Assembly (NCBI GenBank): GCA_002633005.1
Contig: NMRA01000735.1
Location: forward strand, 2,173-66,172
Reading direction: 5' to 3'
Source: Phoronis australis
Lineage: Eukaryota; Phoronida; Phoronidae
DNA: 64,000 bases
The notes beneath the pieces are model-generated. The model was not told the origin of the DNA. It was given only the letters and a program-made list of their open reading frames with translations, and did not search any database. The number at the start of each line of letters is the position of its first letter. Within the stretch, counting starts at the first letter, position 1. Both the position numbers and the translations under genes were made by a program. Below are positions 57,092 to 64,000 of this stretch, piece after piece.

Positions 57092-59440
57092 TTTCAATCA
57101 ATCAGTCAATCAATCGTTCATTTCAGTGAGCTGTAGTAATTGGTACCCAGCCAAAACTTGGGCTTATAAGTCACAAATTCAAAGCGAAAGTACACAAAAG
57201 GAAACGCATACATATAGACAATGACAAAAAGAAAAGAAAGGCAGATCAAACCCACCTTCCCAATCATTACTTATTAAGTTGAAAATAACAATTGTTTTCG
57301 CCTGAGAAATGAAATGCATTATTAATAAAACTTCTAACTAATTTACACACAGTTGTGTTAGTCATTAGGAAAACAAACTGCTTCGGGATTTCTAGCTCAC
57401 CAAATGAAGGGCAGACTAACATGACCTCTGCCAATAATCCGGTTATGAGAGCACTGTAGAGATCGCAGAAGCAAAGGAAATGTATTGTATTTCATAATCT
57501 ACGTATGAGGCAGTGCAACAATCTCACAAACGCTTGTTTCCACTTTCAGCGGCAGTAATCCACATCTAAATTGAGAAAAGAGGGATTTATTTTCTCTAGA
57601 CATGCTCATTTTAAATTAACTTCCGTTTGATAATTTTTTAAATTATTTACGTATTCCTAGTTTGGGATTGCGCAAAATTTCCACCCTGCATTCAGACTCG
57701 AAAAGATTCTTGTTTTGGCCTTTTCCAGATCACAAACTGACTTTTGATAAAATGCTTCAATTTGATCAACCTCAGTAAAATTTTGAAAAGAACTTTTCGA
57801 CCAATTATCCTTCCTGTACTTGAGGTCCCAGTACAATACATGCACTTAATATTTGTGAGACGATTATCAGGCATGCGATAAGTCTATACCAGACCTGTAA
57901 TGAACACAGTTTCGTGCGAACTGTACTAGGTTTCCACCCCATATCTCCATTATTCGCCGTGATTGGAGTAAATTTGTGAACCCCAAGAAAGTATCAGAAG
58001 ACCCGATTTTATATTGAACGTCACAGAGGAAATAGCCCTGCCCTCCAAGCACCAGCGCAATAATCAAGTGTCGGTATAACACACGCATCACATAATGTGG
58101 TGTATGTATTGAACACAACATCACGCATTCAATTGAATTTAGATAACTTAGCGCCAACTGCACGGCCACCAGATGCTGCTACTGCGGCAGCGGCTATTTT
58201 AAATTGCAAATGTTCATGCAAAAGGAGACCTAAATATCGATGCTGACTTACAATAGAGAGCAGGCTGTTCGCACAATTGATGAAAAAGTTGACCCGCCTC
58301 GCACGGGGCTTACGAAAATGCATAACTTCAGTTTATTCAAATTCATCTCCGTCCTGCATTGTTTACACCAAATGGGCAAAAGATCCAGTATAGCCTGCAT
58401 ATCATGATCACGTGACTAGAGTAAGGCAAAGTCGTCAGCATACAACAAGGACCTTATTACATGTACATTATTTCCTATAGAGATACATGTATCACGGTTG
58501 AACAGATTCAGTTCATCAGGAAAGTCATTTATAAAAAGACTAAAAGAGTTGGAGAAAGCGTTTCCCCATGACGTACACCAAAACTTATAGGGAACAGTGA
58601 AAGTTTTTCAAACTCTGGACACGAGCCACAGGATCGGAATAAATACATCTTATCGCATTATTTATGTTCGTATGACCGACAATATTATTTAATAGAAGTT
58701 TATAAACAAATATACATGTATGTCTATCTACACTGTCCAATGCTTTCTTCATATCAGCAAATGTTACAAGTATTGGAAATGTTTTCATTTTTCCTGTTTT
58801 GGACTATAGACGCCAATGAAATTACATGGTCGATACATAATCTACATGTACCTTTACGAAAACCATTTTGCTCCTCAGCAAGCAAGCTTTAATTCTCACC
58901 TTAAGACGATATCCTGGCATCCAGAATACCCCTTTAGAATTTCTAAACAAAGGAAGGCATGCTTTTCCCCCGACAATTCAATAGAACACAAGGATCCTTG
59001 TCTGTACATTTCGGAATAGGAATAATATTGGCTTTCAACCATACTGAGCGGACATACTGCGAAACAAAAATAGCTTGAAATAGGTTATGCAAAGCAGCAA
59101 CCACCGCCGGGTGCTTAAGAACTTTATTGGGGATATGGTCAGTACTCATTGCTTTGTTAGGATTTGCCTTAGATAAAATTATCAGAATTTCATGCTCAGT
59201 AGTGCAAGAGTTCCTTTCGTCATTGCATACACATGTTTGTAGTCAGAGGACGACATTAAAGCTTGAATGTATTCTGTGGCTTGTAAATTGTTCTAATGAA
59301 ATTTATTATCAAAGGGAAATTCTGGAACAAAACCTGAGTAAAGGGATTGATACTCTGTCATCCTGTTATTACGTACCAAATTCAGATTCGTGCGAACTGA
59401 ATTATCTTCATCATAAACCTCGAAAGGCACAGTTTTAGTA
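57092..59440 (-). mobile_element. Non-LTR retrotransposon, minus strand (jockey superfamily)
   Basis: The element is 5' truncated, with its 3' end at a TCAATCAATCAGTCAATCAA tail (57093-57115 on the plus strand), the tetranucleotide kind of tail seen in CR1/L2-type LINEs. Comparison with the left duplication copy, which reads AAGTCGTTT straight into TAATCGG...ACGCCAGTGA, shows it as an insertion. GTTTTTAGT near 57083 and GTTTTAGTA near 59432 may be an imperfect target duplication. Confidence 0.8.
57650..59200 (-). pseudogene. LINE reverse transcriptase, frameshifted
   Basis: Minus-strand frames in series show DHIPNKVLKHP near 59140, RT motif A as FADMKKALDSVDR near 58760-58725, SLFINDFPDELN (motif B region) near 58550 and YADDFALL (motif C) near 58430. 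Post-RT segments follow: HFRKPRARRVNF, YLGLLLHEHL, PDNRLTNIK and WDLKYRKDNWS, down to about 57660. A stop follows motif C and frameshifts separate the pieces. The post-RT wording is typical of a LINE group common in cnidarians and amphioxus and differs from the element at 560-2883, so the two belong to different families. Confidence 0.85.
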
Positions 59441-59650
59441 ATTTTTGGATCGAGTCTGTCGACAGACTAAAACCGGATTTGGTATAGTTTGACGTCAGTG
59501 ATGCATAGCAGATAACAGAACTAGGATTGCTGAAATCATAATAAATCCTTTTAAAAGAATATGAATTAGGAATATTGATGAATTATGAGACAAGATACAT
59601 TCATCAAATCTATTCATGCATCAAGTTCGCATCATTCCACAGCGCGACTG
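59441..59650. repeat. Segmental duplication, right copy, last block
   Basis: Partner of 32460-32700. The duplication fades out after TCGCATCATTCCACAG. Confidence 0.8.
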
Positions 59651-60130
59651 TGGTAGTTTAGGGCCGCTGCGCCTCAACCTCACCCAACAGAACCGCGCAC
59701 ACTTCCGGTAAAAAATAAATGTATAGTAGTTAGAAGGCTACCCTGTGCTAGCCAGTCTTCAAAACGCTAGACAGTCCCGTTTAGTTTTCTTAAATTTAAA
59801 AGTACCATTGGTCGTCGCATCCCTGAACCGTGCCCCAGATGTTGTCCCTCCCTAAGAATGAGTAATTACGGTAAAGTCGCGTGATTTTCGGACACTGAAA
59901 ATTAATTCCAATAGAAAAAATTCATTCCTGGACGAATCTCGCGAAACATCATTTCTGTGGTGTCCGAATTTGGCGGACCTCCAAATTTGGGTTTCGGCTA
60001 GTGTCCCAATTTCGTGGTTGTACATTATTTCGATAAGCGGTCGTAGTATCAAACATTGCTGGCTCGGTCATTTGATAGCAGCATAATTGCTGGTCAATAA
60101 GACTCAAACGGTCTGCGCGATTAATTTTTG
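59651..60130. other. No gene seen
   Basis: A short inverted pair around TCCGAATTTGGCGG/CCTCCAAATTTGGG lies near 59965. Nothing else was recognised. Confidence 0.35.
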
Positions 60131-60625
60131 AAAATCTGGCTTTCCCAATAAGAAATGTGCGTTGTCAACGCATATATACCTTTCTCGACAAGTGTTGGTT
60201 CTTCTTTTCAAAGATGCCCTTTCTCAATATGAAATATTCGGCTTGCTTCGCCGATGCTCAAAAACTGTTCTCGGCAAGTGACGGAATCTTATCAAAAAAT
60301 GCGCTATCTCACTTGAAATAGCGGCTGCGTTGTGAAAAAGGAGTCTTCCTGGTGACAAATATGGGCTTTCCAATGACTGGGTCTGGTTTGCGTTGTTGAC
60401 TCACATGAAACGTTCCAGACAACTGATTCTCTTTTGTAAAAATGCGTTTTCTCAATAAAAATGTCGAGTTTGCGCTGTCAACACACAAAGAGCGCCTCGA
60501 AAGGCGCTTTTTTAATATGGTTTCGCAATAAAAAGCTTTACTTGCGTATTCGACGCACAAAGAGGGTTTCCGACCATCAAAACATGCGCTTTCTCAATTT
60601 TAACGAATATTGCATTAAACGTAAC
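60131..60625. repeat. Degenerate tandem array, about 65-85 bp unit
   Basis: ATGCGCTTTCTCAATAA-AAAT followed by TTGCGTTGTCAACGCACAAAGAG recurs with starts near 60135, 60213, 60297, 60360, 60441, 60517 and 60585. Unit lengths vary. The minus strand is open for 83 codons across the last four units and shows a repeated CVDSANSTFLLRK-type phrase, but unequal unit lengths argue against a maintained repeat protein. Confidence 0.65.
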
Positions 60626-62725
60626 AGTAATGGATGTGGGAACGATTTCAATGAAGAAAGTGACGAACAATGACAAGAACATAGCATATATTTATGTTTG
60701 TTCAACGTATCCATGCATTGTCTGCTGGTTACAAACCGAAACGCAAGTTAACGCTGACACGTTTATTTCCATTTTACCTGAAAGCTCAGTTTCAACATGA
60801 AAACTTCGAATGAACAATTACCTAAAATAGATTACAAAGACAAGCATGATAGTAAAATGAGTAGTTTCTCATCGACTCGTGATCCCCATTCGTCGTTCTG
60901 GTAGTCATTGAATTGTTGAAGAAGCGCTGTCGTTCTACATATGTTTAGGCCTACTGCAAACTATGGGAATGCGTCTACTGGTACAGTGCTGCGCGGCTGA
61001 AGACACGATTAACTAACACATTTTATATATAAGGGCGTTGTCTAGAAAGCGAATGCAATTTCGAATGCTACCAACATCAAATTCACCCAACAGTTTTTTA
61101 CAATTAAAACCTTTCTCATCCACAGCCTTTGAAACGCCCGATGTTACTCAGTGATACACAGGCGCGTCTTCATGCAACTGAGGTGACCTAACACATCTGG
61201 GTTCGCTTACGTTTTTAACCACAGTGAAAATTCTAACTTGTGAAATCGGTTTGTGGATGAAATGAAACTGATAATCGTTAACATTTTCTGATAATCTGCG
61301 TGGAAGACAACAGGGCCGTTTATTCTGGTCGTCACCAGTTTCGTGCAGCTGTCTCTCTCAGTCAATCCTAATTTTCCNNNNNNNCCCACCAAGACCGTTC
61401 TTGCGCCCGTTGGTACAATAGGCTACTGGGCAGATCACGACTGTTAGAAGAATCGACTAGAGACGACCTGAAAAGAAAAACGAAAACATCGGGGACAGCG
61501 TGAACTCATCAAGGGCGCAAGTTAAGAACCGGTCAACTATTTATATACTCAATTTTCTTCCTTAATGTATACTTAACCAATTACAATCCATCTATGTCGA
61601 CCGTTTTCATTCCATTGCGTCACATACACGTACATGTACATGTATTTGCTACAGTTACGGAAAATAGTTCTTCCTACAGTTATCTGCTGATGGACGTCAC
61701 ACACTTACAATGAATGCTTAAATTTAAAGTATGATCACTTGTGAGTTTACTGAAGTCTCATTGTAAGTACAGAAATATTGTTGAAGAATAACAGTGACTA
61801 TCTGAAGAGGGGAATACATAACAAAATAAAATATGGAAACACCAAACAAAAATCAAAAACACACTAACCTGTTGCAATAACGCCTTAAACGCGAACGTAC
61901 TGACCGACTTGCATGAATCGAATGTTAGTTGAACATTTTAGTAGAACAAAACTGTCTCGTTGAAATTGTCATGGCTTACAGGTTTAAGAAGATCCACCGT
62001 AGATTTCCGTATGTAAGTCCAGCAGAATATATGCCCAATTTGCGTATCTTAAAATTTTTCCCTACAATATACCTGGATGCATATCTGAGAATAAAAATGC
62101 ATGCTTGAAATCTGAAAATAATGCTATTCCCACTAGAATATAATTAGGGTGAGGTACAGTATTTATACTGTGTTCGTGTATTCGACATTGCCGAGTATAG
62201 GCCCTGGTGTATTTTTACATAGACGTTTGGTTTCCCGAACTTATATTCGGAAATCACTGGTAATACTTCCCCAAATCATTTACCCTTGCTGCAAGTAAGG
62301 CATCCCCTCGGATGAAAATAGAACAATAATAATTAGCAATGTAACAGTCATTTCTTTCGAATCAAACACAATTAAACACACTTACAGCTGAAATGCCTCT
62401 AAAACTATCGCAACTAAAGCATGGTCTGTAGTTTAAGATCACGTTTTTTTTGTCTCAAAACTATCAACTGAAGGCGGTGACATGGACAAGAAGACATGGT
62501 CCTGTGGAAAGTAGATACATGTATGGAACTCCAGGTCGGAAACACCTACAGTGTATAAGGTCCCAGGCTCGTTGCATAGGACTGTATTCTTGTTAGCCTA
62601 CCCCTAGGATCGCAAGAAGCAACGACTATCAAATCTGATTCAACTGACTTATCATTTTTCGAAATGATGGAGGATTTTCTTACGGTTGCCGCAGACAGAG
62701 ATCGAGTACCACAGGGTACCGCTTG
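60626..62725. other. No gene seen; contains a gap
   Basis: Seven Ns lie at 61378-61384, probably a low-quality or joined point in the assembly. No coding or repeat signal was recognised apart from TACATGTA words. Confidence 0.35.
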
Positions 62726-62865
62726 GGCGGCTCAGCACTAAAAAGGTGGGGGCTAAAGCCCCCTCAGTTCCCTGTGGTGCATCGCCTATTGACCATGCGT
62801 GGCGTAGCACTGAAAAAAGTGGGAGGTTATAGCCCCCCCCCCCCAGTCCCCTATGGTGCGCCGCC
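62726..62865. repeat. Two tandem hairpin repeats
   Basis: Two units (62726-62786 and 62801-62865) share GGCG, then TAGCACT-AAAAA, a GGTGGGGGCTAAAGCCCCC-type hairpin, AGT-CCCT-TGGTGC and CGCC. The second has a run of C. A frame through both gives repeated KKVGGYSPPPP-like peptides, best read as repeat by-product. Confidence 0.75.
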
Positions 62866-63054
62866 CATGTCCCGGTGTCCTCAGTTGTCGGGATTCATCT
62901 TAATCTCGGGATACCATGAAGTCCAGGGTGTTGTACCTCAGACGGTACAAGGCGCGAATTAACAAGACCACAAGTACACAGACCAGTGGATGAGCAAGCA
63001 AAATTAGGTCGCTGCATATTCAATCTTTTTTAGGTCTATATAGGGGTAAAGCTC

Positions 63055-63180
63055 GTAACGCTAGGACTTCACCAAAAAGCAAAAATTCATGAAATTACTT
63101 GACATATTGTGTATTGTCAGTTGAAAACGTGAATTTGGCTAGATTTTTCTATTCCCAAGACAGCTACTGAACCCTACCCT
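63055..63180 (+). mobile_element. Miniature transposon, GTTCAGTARC family, copy 5 (decayed)
   Basis: GTAACGCTAGGACTTCACCAA, then AAAAGCAA, TGTATTGTCAG and TTGGCTAGATTTTT follow the order of copy 2, ending in GCTACTGAACCCTACCCT, which equals the outer end of copy 1. Confidence 0.55.
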
Positions 63181-63542
63181 AGTCTTCGTCCAGGGCCGCC
63201 AGGGTTAGAATCTCACGAGCACGCTAGTCTGAAGACTTCGAGACGTATGGTCAAGTATTGCAAGCGAAGCACACGATCACACTAGCTTCTTAAGCGAGAT
63301 TCTTGCATCTGTGATGCTTATCAGAGATAGAGAAATTGTAAGGGTAGTGAAGCGTGGTTACGTGGGTGTACACCTGTACAGTGTATATTAGTTTTTGATA
63401 TGTGTTATAGTACAGGCACTTACACATCATAAGGTAGGGATGCAGTGTCCCTGTAGCAATTGCGTGTACGGCACTGCGCCAGCGCGCCGTTCTGAGTGCT
63501 GGGCCTTACATGTACTTTCCCGTAGTAGTCTATAGTTACCTC

Positions 63543-63794
63543 TTACCGCGGGGTACTACTCTTTTCTTTTGTATAAGCTACACCACCGTACCCGTACACA
63601 AGTCGAGAACACCCGGCGAGAGAAAAGGTCAAGACTTTACAGCAACACTCCCGCTCACATTTAAAATCGGCAATAAATTCAGACACTGTGACATCGATTC
63701 CAGTAAACAAGCTTGCACCGATAAGTTCCATTATAATAAGCGTCGGCTCGCGGTTCTGACCGCCATGATGGCTGAACTCTTTTGCACCCACCAC
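63543..63794 (-). other. 83-codon open frame next to CpG-rich sequence
   Basis: The minus-strand frame has a Cys-rich ECCC segment and a moderately hydrophobic middle, but no family, signal peptide or splice site is recognised. Its position next to the CpG-rich window end is the only reason to record it. Confidence 0.12.
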
Positions 63795-63859
63795 ACGCTT
63801 ATGCTGTTGATATTAATATCATTATTTAGGCGAAAGGGATTCGTGCAGCATCAAAAGAA

Positions 63860-64000
63860 ATTGTCGTCGCCGCAGCCATCGTCGTTATTTGTACCTGTTG
63901 ATCGTACAAATTCCTTGAAGCCCCGGCCAACCCGCCATCGAAAACGACCGAAAGGCGATCGAGAACGAAATTTGGCGCGGGAGCGAAGCCAAACAAGATG
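63860..64000 (+). promoter_or_regulatory. CpG-rich promoter-like end of window
   Basis: About 18 CpG pairs occur in some 130 bases, far above the rest of the window. The last bases are GCCAAACAAGATG, with A at -3 relative to a terminal ATG, a fair translation start context. A gene could start here on the plus strand and continue beyond the window. Confidence 0.3.

Noticed and set aside
3760-59650. The duplication as two assembled haplotypes
   Set aside because: Divergence and the number of private insertions look too great for alleles. It remains to be tested by read depth and is noted in the findings.

Overview
The window looks like repeat-rich nuclear DNA of a marine invertebrate. The reasons are small exons with spliceosomal donors, TATA-type promoter candidates, no operons or bacterial ribosome sites, several decayed non-LTR retrotransposons of kinds common in cnidarians, amphioxus, hemichordates and molluscs, many miniature inverted-repeat transposons, and very frequent TACATGTA palindromes. 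I cannot name the phylum. Short N runs at 53729 and 61378-61384 point to a draft assembly. No full-length conserved protein-coding gene is visible.

The dominant structure is an old, direct, colinear segmental duplication. The left copy runs from about 3.76 to 32.7 kb and the right copy from about 44.7 to 59.65 kb. By eye the aligned parts match at roughly three quarters of positions. The copies differ in length because different mobile elements and repeat expansions entered each one. Left only: an 8.5-kb foldback-like element (4599-13120), a transposon-relic island (about 18.57-22.48 kb) and a stretch around 22.7-28.5 kb. Right only: a LINE at about 57.09-59.44 kb and expansion of a minisatellite (51.24-51.90 kb). 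Each copy therefore gives an empty site for insertions in the other.

The best coding evidence is one pair of 82-nt exons at equivalent places in the two copies, both on the minus strand (17400-17481 and 49912-49993). Each encodes a start codon, a clean signal peptide and an acidic stretch, then a phase-1 splice donor. They look like first coding exons of a duplicated small secreted-protein gene. Later exons were not found. A second, weaker secreted-peptide candidate lies at 27290-27523.

Layout: 0.3-3.4 kb, relic of a cysteine-rich transposon protein split by a CR1/L2-like LINE; 3.76-32.7 kb, left duplication copy with insertions; 32.7-37.4 kb, AT-rich sequence with no recognisable gene and one miniature transposon; 37.4-44.3 kb, fragments related to the interior of the foldback element, a decayed L1/Tx1-like LINE on the minus strand and a TA-flanked 2.2-kb inverted-repeat element; 44.7-59.65 kb, right duplication copy; 59.7-64 kb, a degenerate tandem repeat, hairpin repeats and, in the last 150 bases, CpG-rich promoter-like sequence ending in ATG.

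All assignments come from reading the sequence by eye. Alignments are approximate, boundaries outside exact motifs may be off by tens of bases, and no database search was made.
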